64,000 bases of DNA from contig NC_088303.1 in the NCBI RefSeq assembly GCF_032854445.1, positions 21,275,501-21,339,500 on the forward strand. Reading direction: 5' to 3'. Position numbers and translations under genes: made by a program. Shown piece by piece: positions 1 to 11,445 of the stretch. Source of the DNA: Liolophura sinensis. Lineage: Eukaryota > Mollusca > Polyplacophora > Chitonida > Chitonidae. Under the pieces are notes generated by a model that saw only the letters and a program-made list of their open reading frames with translations, ran no database searches and had not been told where the DNA came from. Position 1 is the stretch's first letter, and each line of letters begins with the position of its first letter.

Positions 1-1330
1 GTATAAGTCAGAAAAATTGTAAATATCTGCCCAAAATATTTACAACATCGACGGGCGAAACGTATAGCTTAATGAAAGAATATGATTACTACAAGTTACA
101 TCTCCAACACAATGTAGATTTTGCGAACACCCCCTTGCATTCGAATCATGTCATCGCAAGTTGAATGTGCCCCGTTTATTCCGAACGTCGGTAGAATATT
201 TGATATATACATAATCATATTTACATGCTTTCACCAACTCAAATCCACCTAAAAGGGGTCTTTTGCAATTAGTATATATTAGTACAGTTTGCTTGGCCTT
301 ATACATGGATTTTCAGAGCAAATGTGACAATATAATGAATGGTGCAGTTCTTTACAATGTCATCCACGCTCAGTTTCACACAGTTTCACAATAGACTGCC
401 TGAGCTTTGCCCTTGTTACCCATTTTTGGTAAATAACTGAAATTCACACAAGCTCTGTGTGATGAACTCTGTTTTAAACTGTTACCAAGTTCGGACCCAT
501 TGTATATTTCCCTGATGCATGTTCAAAGTCGTAGAAATGTTTTACTTCAGTCTTCATAAACTACCTGTTCAATTTACCTCCTTTTGTTTCCCGGGAAATT
601 TTTTATTTGGTCACACACAAGTACAACGTTGTCGTAAAATGATCGTCAAAAAATTTGACTGTTACAGTCAAGCCATCATTCAACGTTTCGCTTTTTCAGA
701 CTTAAAATCACCATAGTGTTTTGTGGCCGAGGCGAGACTATTAAATTACTTCTTTGTTCTGAGCGAAAATTACGTTTTAAAACGAGTTCCTTCTCGGAAT
801 ACACGTCACGGCTACGTTTTCTGTGGTGACATTAACCGAAATAATAGATCATGATCTTTTTCATCCAATTTCACATAGCACTGGGAGTTCTCCGCTGACC
901 GGACACATCCCAAAAAATTCTCAATAAAATCCAGCAGACCGATTTATTTCTGTCAAATATCGGTAAACACACTTGCTGGGATGATTCCACTGTTTTCATG
1001 TTGGTATCGTGAAATCGCAAGCATTAGTTTCTAAAGAAACAAATTGGAGTTCGTCTGTTTGTGAAGTTTTGGTAATAACTTCCACATATTCTCCTTAACG
1101 CACCTCCATCAACGAACCATTCGATCGTAAACTGTGACTGATTTTGAGACGTGCCGATTGAGTTTCCCCCGTCTATAGATACGTTAACATAAAACGAAAT
1201 ACAAGAAGGCTTTCCAGAAGAACATGGAAATAGTTGCGTGATCCGCGACTGCTATTGACACGACCTCAGTCCCCTGGTGGCTGTGCTGACACGGCAAAGA
1301 ATAGTCCCCTCTTTAGAGTATATTGTCTGA
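1..1330. other. Region downstream of the GPCR, no gene seen
   Basis: AT-rich sequence, part of which is probably the receptor's 3' UTR. The only structure noted is a perfect 10-bp inverted repeat at 17-26 and 36-45 with a 9-base loop. No convincing coding frame. Confidence 0.5.
943..948 (-). promoter_or_regulatory. Candidate poly(A) signal for the GPCR
   Basis: The minus strand reads AATAAA here, about 385 bases after the receptor stop codon, a normal 3' UTR length. A second AATAAA lies at 602-607. Such hexamers are common by chance in AT-rich DNA, so this is only a candidate. Confidence 0.35.
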
Positions 1331-2416
1331 TTACACCACAGTCGTCTTGCAATTGAACAAGGATCTCAAATCGTCCCGGAACGTCTGATTCATGAAGGCG
1401 TATATGATAGGATTGGCCACATTGTACATGAAATACATATAGAAGATAATAGGACTGAACGGCACTATTTTATGGGCCATTAACCAAGCTGGCAGGAAAC
1501 AAATCACGAAGACGAGAGTGACAACAAACAGCATGCAGGCTGTCCGCATATTAGCCATCCGGTTCCGGTCTTTTTTCGAGGCTTTCCGTTTCCTTTTCTC
1601 TTTTACAGTAAGTCCATTTTCGTGAGTTTCCCCATTTCCGTTCCCATTAAGAACCGTCATCTGTGTTTCTTCCACCGAGTGCTCAGCGCATGCAGACGCC
1701 TTATCGTATTTCTGTCTGAGCCGAGCCGCTCTGCGCATGAGCACTGAACGGTAGATCAATCCATATAGCACGCCTACAATAACGAGAGGTGTCAAAAACA
1801 GTGCCGCGTAGACCTTTTGATAAGTCATCCGGAACTCCTCGCTGATGATCTCTACATTTGTATCACACTCCACGGTTTGATTCACCCAGCGATCTGTTGC
1901 GTTGTTATACACGGGTTCCGACATCTGCACACCGAAAGCCAGTGAAGTTATGATGCCAAGGGTAGTGGCCAGAAGAGCTAAGGCTGCAATGATTACCTTA
2001 GCTCTGAAAATATTCATAGCATGGAGGAACGGGTGGCAGATGCATAAGTATCTATCCACCGCGATGGCCACCATGATGAAGGCTGAAAACGGCACATTAG
2101 AAGTTATAAGGAACTTGTACAGTTTGCATGGAAAGTCGTACTGTATTCTGAAGTCAATGGCTTCCATGACTAACGTGAAGGGAACGATAACAAGGCATGT
2201 GATAAAATCTGTTCCAGCCAAGGTTAAAATGAACACGGTAGACGTCAGCTTCTCCTTGCGCCTCCCGAAGACGTATATAACGAGCGCGTTGCCGACAGTA
2301 CCGAGCACAGAGAACAAGCTAAGGATAGCAAGGACCGCGTACAATTCTGCATTGGAGTAGCCCTGCATTTTGGTCAGGTCGATGGTCGTGTTATTCATTA
2401 TCGGCATGCGCCTCAT
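1331..2416 (-). CDS. Rhodopsin-family (class A) peptide-type G-protein coupled receptor
   Basis: This encodes a seven-transmembrane plasma-membrane receptor of 361 residues, the usual length for the class. Asn43 in TM1 (GNALVIY), Asp70 in TM2 (LAGTDF), Cys97 at the top of TM3 and Cys184 in the second extracellular loop (a likely disulfide), DRY at 121-123, a CFLPAW form of the TM6 motif near 306-311, and NPIIY at 335-339 are all visible. N-glycosylation sequons lie in the N-terminus (NNTT) and in loop 2 (NAT, NQT). The third intracellular loop is long and very basic. The tail after helix 8 is short, with Cys356 as a possible palmitoylation site, and ends in TVV, which fits a class I PDZ ligand. 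The frame reaches 2422, but its first codon there is TTG and an intron acceptor ends at 2417, so I start at the ATG at 2416; ATGs at 2407 and 2398 are alternatives. From memory the style is closest to invertebrate cholecystokinin/orexin-like receptors. The class is certain; the ligand is unknown. Confidence 0.93.
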   Translation of the reverse strand: MRRMPIMNNTTIDLTKMQGYSNAELYAVLAILSLFSVLGTVGNALVIYVFGRRKEKLTSTVFILTLAGTDFITCLVIVPFTLVMEAIDFRIQYDFPCKLYKFLITSNVPFSAFIMVAIAVDRYLCICHPFLHAMNIFRAKVIIAALALLATTLGIITSLAFGVQMSEPVYNNATDRWVNQTVECDTNVEIISEEFRMTYQKVYAALFLTPLVIVGVLYGLIYRSVLMRRAARLRQKYDKASACAEHSVEETQMTVLNGNGNGETHENGLTVKEKRKRKASKKDRNRMANMRTACMLFVVTLVFVICFLPAWLMAHKIVPFSPIIFYMYFMYNVANPIIYAFMNQTFRDDLRSLFNCKTTVV

Positions 2417-2440
2417 CTGCAACAGAAAGAAACACTAACG
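2417..2440 (-). other. 3' splice acceptor directly before the GPCR start codon
   Basis: On the minus strand a pyrimidine-rich run (tttctttctgttgcag) ends in AG one base before the first ATG of the receptor. This implies a 5' untranslated exon further upstream (higher coordinates) and makes 2416 the first possible coding base of this exon. No upstream exon or promoter could be identified by eye. Confidence 0.7.
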
Positions 2441-2676
2441 GTAAAGTGTAGCAAATACAAAACAAATGGTCCAACACAAATAAACAAAGTACTCTCTTGC
2501 CGAGCACACCGGAAAGAATAATTTTCACAAAACCAAGTAAATACTAATATGTCACTATCTGGTGAAGTCGACAGGGCTTTCTAATGAAGCCGCACTTTCA
2601 ATATCCTGACTTTAAATCCATTTATAATATCAGGAAAAAATAAAAACAATGCTGAAAGCCATTTTAATCCCCAAGA

Positions 2677-3024
2677 AACTTTTCACCTTCACTTTTTACA
2701 AATCGAATGGAATTTATACTCTCAGCGCTACCATCTTTTAATAAATATAAATCATATAGCTAGAAGAGAGCACGTTTGGTATATATAAATACATGTATAT
2801 ATAAAACCTCCCATCCCCGGCTCTTCAGATTTTGTTACACTTATAAATGCAGATGTTATTTAGAAGATTTATATATATGGAGTTATTTATGTATATGGGA
2901 GTTAACCTCTTCGACATGTGGGATTGGGAGCTTTCTTCTAGCTATACGATTTATATTCATTTAAAGACGGTAAGGTTTGGAGAACAAATTGCATCGGAAT
3001 TGTCAAAAGTGAAGGTGAAACGTT
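2677..3024. mobile_element. Candidate MITE with terminal inverted repeats
   Basis: The segments 2681-2701 and 3000-3020 are reverse complements at 20 of 21 positions, and weaker pairing extends several bases on both sides, giving arms near 30 bp around an AT-rich, non-coding interior of about 280 bp. Small non-autonomous DNA transposons have this form. A target-site duplication is not clear (TTAA occurs near both ends but at unequal distances), so the superfamily is open. It lies 5' of the receptor exon and could be inside its first intron. Confidence 0.45.
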
Positions 3025-3499
3025 AAAGATCTACTACATAATGTAGCTAAATCAGAAAGTGAGTCATGGCGCCGCATAAAAAGCAAACACAAACCAGCAG
3101 ACATGATGACGTCATCTGTGATGAATTATCACACAGCATGAAAGTCTATGCTCTGCTAAAATGTCTGATAGATATCCATAATCATTCTTCGTGGCGAACC
3201 AAAAGTAAATTTTTTTTACAAAGCAGCAAAACACTGTAAAGCCAAGGCTACAACAACTTTGTTTCTTGTTGTTCTTCAGGAGTAAGTGGAATGCAATAAT
3301 AAATACGATTACGGTATCCTCTAACAGTTAATTGACAATTAAACTATATTACATATTACATAAACTATAACATATTTGCAAGTTTAGCACTTTTGCATTT
3401 TTTCAACAGCTTTTTTGTCTTTGAACAACTTGTTCGGTAAGTTTATCATCGGATTTGACAGCAGGAGTTCAAGCGTTAACCCATCAAATCAGGAATTGT

Positions 3500-3835
3500 G
3501 TCCACTGTGCGGTAATCATGATCTGACTGAGTCCAGCGTTGATCAACAAAACATTAGGACTAATTTCGGCGTGCAAAAATCAGAACAAGTAGGCACTATG
3601 GACGGATTTTAGAGTGCGGAAATCAGGACTGTGGAGTAGTTAGGATTGATCCTAGTGCACTACAGTGCGGTAGTTAGTTGACTTGTTCAAGATTTAGAAC
3701 CTAGTCCAACATGCTGTGGAAAAGACTGATTCCTGAGTGCGGAAATCATTATGGTCCATTATATACGGGATAGTCAGGACTGTGCCAAGTATGTAACAGC
3801 TATTAGTCCTAATACACATTGCGGTAATCATCACT
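3500..3835. repeat. Degenerate repeat with a tgcgg(t/a)aatca core
   Basis: The core tgcgg(t/a)aatca or close variants recur near 3508, 3614, 3664, 3737 and 3820, often near agtcc/aggact words. Spacing is irregular (about 50-105 bases), so this is probably an old, decayed minisatellite. Confidence 0.35.
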
Positions 3836-6800
3836 GTACAAAATGTTAGAATTCGAAATCAAACATGTGAGAATCACGGAGACATGAAAGACCGATGAAT
3901 CCGGAAATGTTGTAATACATTGACCAAAGGCAGTGCTAACGAATCTCCATCTATCTTCATTTCCACTTCTCAAAGCCGGTGTACAGGGTCGAATTGGTGG
4001 AGAAAGTCAAACTCCCCAGGGGAATGAAACCTAAGAAAAGGGCTTGGCTCGTTGGTTTTCACCATCACAAACATGAATGAAAAATGGGACTCTTTTATCG
4101 ATGGAATTTTTCGATCCACATCAAAGCTAGGGAACATGAACTAAAACACTGGGTTTCTTTCTCTACAGTACTACACATTACACTGGCAGATCCATCCGCT
4201 TCGGGAGTCAAGTCCACGTTGCTGTTTTCCCCGTGGATGAACTGCCTCTGCGCAGTGGTGCTGTTTTTCCCTAATTTGAATGGCACTTGTCCCATTAATA
4301 ATCTCTGGGCTCATTACTCACACCCTGATGCAATTGTCAACACGGGGTTGATCTCCAGAATACAATACACCGTCTGATTTTAGGCCTCTTGGTCCTATTT
4401 ATTTCTATTCGTGGTTAATTTCCTGTCGATCTACGCCTTAGTACGTTAGTGATTATGAACAGAGGCGGCGGTCTGGGCCTTTAATATCGGGGTCAGTCGT
4501 GCTACTTAATCGCCGTTGTCTAATGCAGTTCCTCAGACGAATGTAATGAAGAGAATTTATCTGTATTCTCCACTGTTAAATGTTTTATGCGTCGGGATGA
4601 AAAATTGGTGCTTGTTTTTGTCAGGATTACCCATCGTCTCTAAGCTTAAGCCCTTGATAGTTCTTACACTTCTGACTGAAACAAAAGCTAAATTGCCGTC
4701 TTGCACTCGGGCCCCGTATCAAATATTTGACCGAGCGACCGACAAACGCACAGAGCTACAAATCGCGGCTAAAAGCTAGGAAGCCGAAGTTTTGAACAGC
4801 ATTTTGACAGCAGAGGAATAAATGCGCTTATATCGATGTTTAACACACATATATTTATCTATTTACGATATAGCTTTTACTCACTGTTTGACTGTGCCCA
4901 TGCATTAGGGCTATATATTTAATCTTGATAAGTCACCTTAGCCTCAAAATGTAATCAATACAAGTTTATGGATCTTTTGAGTTAAATGAGCTGGACGCAT
5001 TGATTAAAGCCTTTCCAATTGAAACGAGCAGTGTTAAATGAGTTACGAGAGACGAGATACATAGCAGAACATATATCCCTTTTTGATTGTTCAATAACTT
5101 GAAAGATGTTGAGCAATATCGTAAAGGCTTTCTCTTGCTCTGTCGGTAGAATTAACATTCATCGGGATTAGGTTACCGTCGCATAAATAAATATTCAGTC
5201 ACACGCTCGTCTGGGAAATAATGAACAAGACAAGGTAAGGGTCATTAAATGTTATCTATATGGGATTACACGGCATGACTAGTCTGCTCGTATTTGCAGT
5301 AAAACGACAGTATTCTAATAGAATGGCTCATCTTCAAAACAACCCTTAAGAAGGGTGGAACGCTCGTTAAAATGCAAGTATTATGTAGTGAAGTGAACAT
5401 TTATGATATCAAGAATACTAAAATAATTACCGATTTATCTGGTTCCTCACAAATCTGAATCATGTTTAAACGGTTTGTGGTGATGTTTTAAAACTTTAAA
5501 TTAAAAGTTTCTTCGCTGATTCGACTGTCTTCACTTTAAAAAATATCCGAGTGTCTAATTACATAATTACATCATTTCCACAAAGATTTACTTCGCAGAA
5601 TGTATTGTTTAAACCCAAAATATTTCATGTTTACCAGATATCTTTCTGTTCAGTAAACACTTAAATGGCATAGGTAAACATGTACAAGAGTAGATACATG
5701 TAAGTTAAGCTAGAGAACAAGGAACAAGCAACATTCTAGGTTGAGGTTGTAATTTGGTTGAAAATAATCTTGCCAGCTAGAGAGCATCCGTCCATTAACT
5801 CAACATAGTGTATTTACCGCCGATTACATGCTCTACGATAGACTATGAAGAACAAGGGATGATTACGACTAATTACGGTGATCACGGCTATATTTTGTAA
5901 CGAAAGTTCAGTAACTAGTCAAGAAAATATGTCTACTCTTCTTCCAATAATTTCACATTAGACGTAAGCTGTTCTCTTTATACTTGTACAATAACGCACT
6001 CCTTCGCAAAATATCGATATGAATACTTTTTTATATGCATACGGCAGTTCCTGTACATCAATCATACACTGGTGCCGCCGAAAATAATAGCCGAGGCGAA
6101 AACAGATTAGGTAGAAAATTACACAATACGGTGGCAAATAGTTTATTTGCTCGGGCGCTATGGGAGCTATTATCAGCAGAGCTAAAAGACCTAAGATGAC
6201 GAATCTAGCTGAGGGATTGATACCGACACCCGCATACCCCCGGCCATATGCGGGACCCAGGGGACACAATAACATATCATTGGGAACCGATACGTATCAC
6301 GGTGTGAGCAATATAGTTCAATCAGAGAATTCAATAAAACTTAGGCGATATTATGGGTTATAAATCATCCTGCCTGGACCGGGGAGATTCGATGAAAAAG
6401 AAAACACTTCGGTACTCAAAACTGTCAACTGCCAACGAGCCAGAAACTTTACAACAAGCAAGCCTGTCACTAAGTTATCCCGATGGAACAAGGGATGAAT
6501 AACACAACAGCCTAAAGCAAAGCTAGTTACGAAAGTGTGGTGACGGTCATGTATGCAGTCCTTCATCTATTGTGAATTCCTTATTAAAGGAAGGAGGCGA
6601 TATGCACAGTTATATTTTTCACTTCCTTGACGTTCCACTCACTGACAAGTGTGTTATTACTGCAGTGTGCAAACTGCCACGCGTTCCAGATACACCGGAT
6701 ATGAACAAACACATGCTAAAATTATGATACTTTCGACATTGCATGGTAAAACTTTATCGAGGATCATTTCATGTAACTGAGACTCTGGTGTTAAGTGATG

Positions 6801-8375
6801 CTATGCCTCAAATGTGGCATTTCAATTCCATATAAGTAAAACAGAGTATAACGCAACTGATGTATAACTGAGCTGTGGTCTGCTACGACCAAAACGTTTA
6901 CTGAAACGTTGTACACCAGTACCCCAATAATGTATAGTAAGCCCGTGAATGGTCAAAGGTATGTTAAAGTTTTAGTACTGACTGTAATGACAGAAAAAAC
7001 GCAAAAATGAGGTGTAGGATCAGTACAATGATAACCCAAAACTCCATTTGAAAATGCGTTAGTTTTTTCATTAGAATTGTTTTAAATGAATTAAGAGCAA
7101 TCATATTTTGACAATGTATGAATTTATTTATTTACTTCTATGTTATGCCAGGCAGCATTATGGTGGGAGGAAAATATGGCAATGTAAGGTGGGCTTTATA
7201 TGAACCATATTGACAATATAAGGGTGGACTTTATATGGACCTGTTTGGTAACTTTTCTCTCCAATGGCGTCATATCGATTTTCCTATGACCATTGAACAA
7301 CTTTTAATGTCAGATTTGTTTTCTACCGAAGAGGTTGATTTAGCACATTCATGTATTACGCGTAATATGAGCACCCTTGAGGTCCCTACCCCACAAACAA
7401 GCGACTTTGAGGTACAAACATTGGCGATAGGGTCGGCGAAACAGAGAGTCGGAAATAGATCATGAGATCCGAAAACTGTTGCTACCAGGTTAAAACGCTA
7501 CAATATGTAGTAACAGTAATAGATTAAAGGTCCTGCGGTTAGACTACAATCGGCTGGAATCATGGCGGTTGAGTGAGTACAATTTCAGTCATTAAAAATG
7601 GGTTGATACTCTAAAATGCAATGCCTAAATGGGCTTTCGTGGGATATAATGTAATATCCCAGGCTTCTCCAATATCAACAGCTAGATTCTTAACTGGAAC
7701 GATGGTAATTCAGAAGTTCTTCATTGAAATACAAAAGAAACAGTTTTTGTGACTGTGAGGAATCTATATGTATAAATATAGAAATGCCTATATGTATAAA
7801 TATATAAAGGGTTCTTTAAAAAAATGCATTCTATTTTCAAAATCAGACCTCTGTTGTATTCTCCTCTACAAGCCGGGTTAATACAGACAAACGTCGCGAG
7901 TGCGTCACAAGAACATTGGCGGATGACAATAACTGTCTTCATTAGGAATTTTCTTCTCGTTTATTATATTTGCAGCTTTATTCGAATATAGAAAATATAT
8001 GAGACTGTCAAAGTGTCGTACATGCAAATACCAGTGATTTCCAAACTGTGCGCGCTTGTTTTGCTCACCACAACTATGAGTACACGATGAACCGGTTTGC
8101 TTTGATAAACGCAATCTAAACATGTCGTTGTAACTACTAGGTGTATTAATAGTGTAAAACAACAACAGCTGCGCATTATTCAAGTTTCAAAAATTCCAAA
8201 ATTTCCATTCACTGTCTTTCGAAGCATTCATGGTTGTAATTTTCCATTTCACTAGGGCCCAGTTAAGAACTGAAACAAAAGCGCGTAGTTTTATATTAAT
8301 CTGAAGTTGCAGCCAGCTGCTGACAGCCGTTCAGTTCAGGAAAACCAAAGACATATCACAAAGCTCTCTCCACAA

Positions 8376-8404
8376 CCCCTCCCCCACCACCCCCACCCAC
8401 CCCC
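8376..8404 (-). other. Potential G-quadruplex motif (minus strand)
   Basis: Five runs of 3-5 C separated by 1-4 bases on the plus strand give five G runs with short loops on the minus strand, a canonical G-quadruplex pattern. No gene is nearby to suggest a role. Confidence 0.5.
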
Positions 8405-9149
8405 GTCTCCCATGGCTATTCACATGCTTGTCATTGATAAGATTCCTCTGGCAGGAAGGCACAAATGTCAAGAGTCACCTTGGGGGTTTAAACGTGTTCA
8501 ATTCGGTGTGAGTGCCGGCCAAGCGAGATAGTTCTATGGCTAATTAAAGACAAAAGATTTATCTGTTTATCGTATGCATAATGTCCTCATCTTACATCCA
8601 CTTATCGTTGGTCATTTACGTCCAAAATGTGTCAGTTAAAAGATAATGGCAGAGCGGTGATAAACCATCGAAGTCGTTGACGCTGCCCAGTGACCTGGAC
8701 GAGATGGCGGGCGGCAAATGTCCGTCCTGACCCACGGGTCATTCACCGGCCAGCACCACTCAATACAATCTGGTTACCGTAATGGCCGGAACCGATTTAA
8801 TGTCACCACAGCGCTGTAATGTATACACAGCACTAAAAAGTCCTTACTGACTCACGGTAACAGAAATCCCAGTTTTTACTGAGTAAATCAAAACAAGGTT
8901 CCAAATTAGGCTGAATATATGGAATATCTTCTTCAAATTTCTAACAAGATCCTTCTGTTTGGTCTTCGTATCCAAGAACATATTGTGGAAGCCAACATCC
9001 AGCCATTGCCCATGTGTTTTTTCTGAAGTCTCCTCCATGGTTACTTCCACAACCGAAATTAATATTTGATGTACGTAAGCATAAAACATCAGATAGCAAA
9101 TCCTCTTATAATTCAGCAAAGTTTTGCTTAAATTAAGGCTAATTATATG

Positions 9150-10210
9150 GATTATAAATTTATATACACCGACGGGCGAAAGGATGGGGACAGGCTTGCG
9201 GCTGAGACTGTCTTAGAACAGCTGGTCACTTCTCTTTGTCTTCCACCTTCATCTTCTATCTTTTCTGCCGAGGCCAGGGCTATACTCCTGGCCTTATCAT
9301 ATGCGGTGATATGCAGTGATTTGCTCTCTTACCTTTTGGCAATTGAGAATAATAAATTTAAAAATCCATTAATTCTTGAGATAATAGCCACACATAACAA
9401 ACAGATTAAAAGAGGTAAATATATTATATTCTATTCTATTGGATACCAAGTCATATCCATGGTATCCATGGAAACACAGTGGTGGGCAGGGAAGCGAAAA
9501 CTGGCCTACATAAACCTGTATCTTGTGTTAATGTCCTGTATTCTGACATGAAGTCTAATATTCTTATATGTATTTGTAGCCTGTGAATGTAACTTGCTGG
9601 TCTACAATAATTGCATGCTATTCATCTTGTCATTGACTACAATTCTTATACTTGTGGAATGTCTCGTAGAGACCAAGTAGTTTTAACGAGGTGTCGTATT
9701 AGGCATTCTCGTCTAACACGCAATTTTATTCTTGACGGGGGCTCTGTCCCAGAGTGTGTTGGATGTGATGCTCAATACGGCATCAAGCATATCCTGGTTG
9801 ACTGTTTGGACTTTCCTGATGTTCGACACAGATTCTACACGGTCAACTCTATATACGATTGGTTTGACAGCATCGCTGGCGATTCTGTCATACAATATTG
9901 AGGGTCATTGACCTATATCATAAAACATAAATTTTAATTGTCATAAATATTTATACATAAAAAGTTATATACATATAGATTTCTAGATATCCTATTTTTA
10001 AAACATGCTGGTTTTCGAGTTTTGACTGTTTTGGTTATTTCTTATCTGATTTTAAACATGTCCGAACATTTTGGTTTCGTTTTTGATGTTCACACTACCA
10101 TGTCGAAAACCTCAACCGCCTTGTGTTTTCACCTTCTTCTCTCCAGGATATGGCTGAAATATTGCCGATGTGGCGTTAAGCCAGAATCATTCAATCATTC
10201 ATTCATTCTT
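9150..10210 (+). mobile_element. 5'-truncated LINE remnant (RNase H, zinc knuckle, 3' UTR and tail)
   Basis: This is the 3' end of a dead non-LTR retrotransposon. It begins inside the RNase H domain: IYTDGRKDG at about 9165 has the first catalytic Asp, SAEARAILLALSY the Glu, and ICSDLLS the next Asp. A +1 frameshift then brings WIPSH (9440-9454) and GNTVVGREAK, where the usual last Asp reads Gly. From about 9660 a C-terminal domain follows (RRDQVVLTRCRIRHSRLTRN), with a C-x2-C-x7-H-x4-C knuckle (ECVGCDAQYGIKHILVDC). One more shift leads to a stop at 9928-9930. A 3' UTR of about 280 bp ends in a conserved tail and short (ATTC)n. RNase H places it in the I-group of LINEs (I/Nimb-like); the clade was not checked. 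The reverse transcriptase and endonuclease are missing. Confidence 0.82.
10146..10210 (+). repeat. LINE 3' recognition tail with (ATTC)n
   Basis: The tail has tatggctgaaatattg, then ggcgttaa, then (ATTC)n. The two halves recur at the 3' ends of SINE families A and B in this window (for example 55367-55430 and 60253-60310), followed there by different simple repeats. Confidence 0.65.
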
Positions 10211-11170
10211 CAAAGTATCTTATCGTCACATTATAGTTATACTATTGCAGTAGTGAAGTTAAGTGAAGTCTTTAACTTATTCATTCAAAGTACTGTGTAT
10301 GGGTTGAAAATATTCGTCGGGTATTTGAACTTGTCTTCACGCAGAATTAGTAATATAGGAAATGTTGGCGAACTATTTGACGACATGGCTAATTTCCTTT
10401 TGGAAACACAATTATGGTCCCCCTGACGTGGCAAATGTTTCTTAATATGCTCTTAGTCCAATACATTTTAATACAGGCTCATTGAGTATATTTGATATGG
10501 AGAAAGGATTTAACTGTGTCCTTGAATTTTTTTAGCATGTGGTAACTTTTGCACTGAGAAAATTAACGCAAATTCATTTCCTGGAGGTAGGAAATCACAG
10601 CAAAGATGTCATACCGTTTGTTTAATCCAATGCGGTTAAGGAATAGAAAAACAAAATATATTCCCGTGTGCTATTTATTGTCATCTGCCAATGTCCTTGA
10701 GAAACATTCAATGAGATTTTCTGTGACATAACTGAGAGAAAAATTAATAAATCTTAGAGAATCGAATGTTAACATCTTCGCAAGCTTCTTGTGTTTTTTT
10801 CATCATTCAGCTGTCTATGGGGCATTGCATGGACATTCAGAATTTTTAATAGCATATAACTGGGTAATGGGCGTAACTAATTCTGTAACTAACCATTCCT
10901 GATGAAGACATCTGTGGATTTATCGCGGTTATAATAAAGGTTGTATGTTTATTATACCCGTGTTAGAGTTCCCTTCTCTCCATGACACAAATATAAGCTG
11001 TGTATAGTTTCTGTAAATGACCAGAGGATTCGATTTATAAGATGATTTTGTTTCTTCCAACATAACATTCCTTCCGTTTTCAAAACTGATTTAACTAAAA
11101 ACACTTTTACCATGAATCTTGTTGATAACCGAACGCATTGGATACCATATTCCGCAAAGCTAGTTATTAG
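10211..11170. other. Spacer, nothing identified
   Basis: AT-rich sequence. The open frame that crosses the LINE tail (10022-10426) shows no known domain and is treated as chance. Confidence 0.5.
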
Positions 11171-11174
11171 TTAA

Positions 11175-11445
11175 GTGTTCCTTCCTTCTACACCCAAACT
11201 CCCCCCTTCTACAAACAAGCTTTTTCCTTCTATACCCTAAGTCTCTCCTTCTAAGTGCAGACCCCTTCGTTATAGACCCAAACAGCCCCATTCTACATTC
11301 CAACCCTCTCCTCTCTACATCCAAACTCCCACATTCTGCACTCAAACTATCTCCTTACATATCCAAACTATCTCCTTCTACATTCAAACATCTTCCTTAT
11401 AGACCCAAACTCCTCTCCTTTTACACTGAAACTCATTCTATATAG
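11175..11445. repeat. 21-bp minisatellite, about 12-13 units
   Basis: A pyrimidine-rich unit of the form ccttctacatccaaactct repeats with steps of 20-22 bases; the ttcta word falls at 11186, 11207, 11228, 11249, 11291 and 11376. One strand is strongly C/T-rich. Confidence 0.8.

Larger units (their letters stand above)
3025..9145. other. Gene-poor region
   Basis: About 6 kb with no recognisable exon. Short frames (up to 105 codons, for example on the minus strand at 5958-6275) match nothing I know. It contains a loose repeat at 3500-3835, paired short duplications at 7182-7240 and 7764-7808, and a C-rich run at 8376-8404. Confidence 0.5.

Noticed and set aside
50-60. Second LINE RNase H fragment suggested by cgacgggcgaaa, also at 44740 and 9170
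   Set aside because: Only the real copy at 9170 has the surrounding RNase H motif; the others share about a dozen bases by chance.
1902-2360. 152-codon open frame on the plus strand
   Set aside because: It lies antisense inside the GPCR coding sequence and shows no domain; a shadow of the real gene.
2417-2422. Receptor N-terminus extended by two codons starting at TTG
   Set aside because: TTG is not an expected start in an animal nuclear gene, and the bases are the end of a splice acceptor.
10022-10426. 134-codon frame across the LINE end
   Set aside because: It overlaps the LINE 3' UTR and tail and runs on into flanking DNA; no domain.
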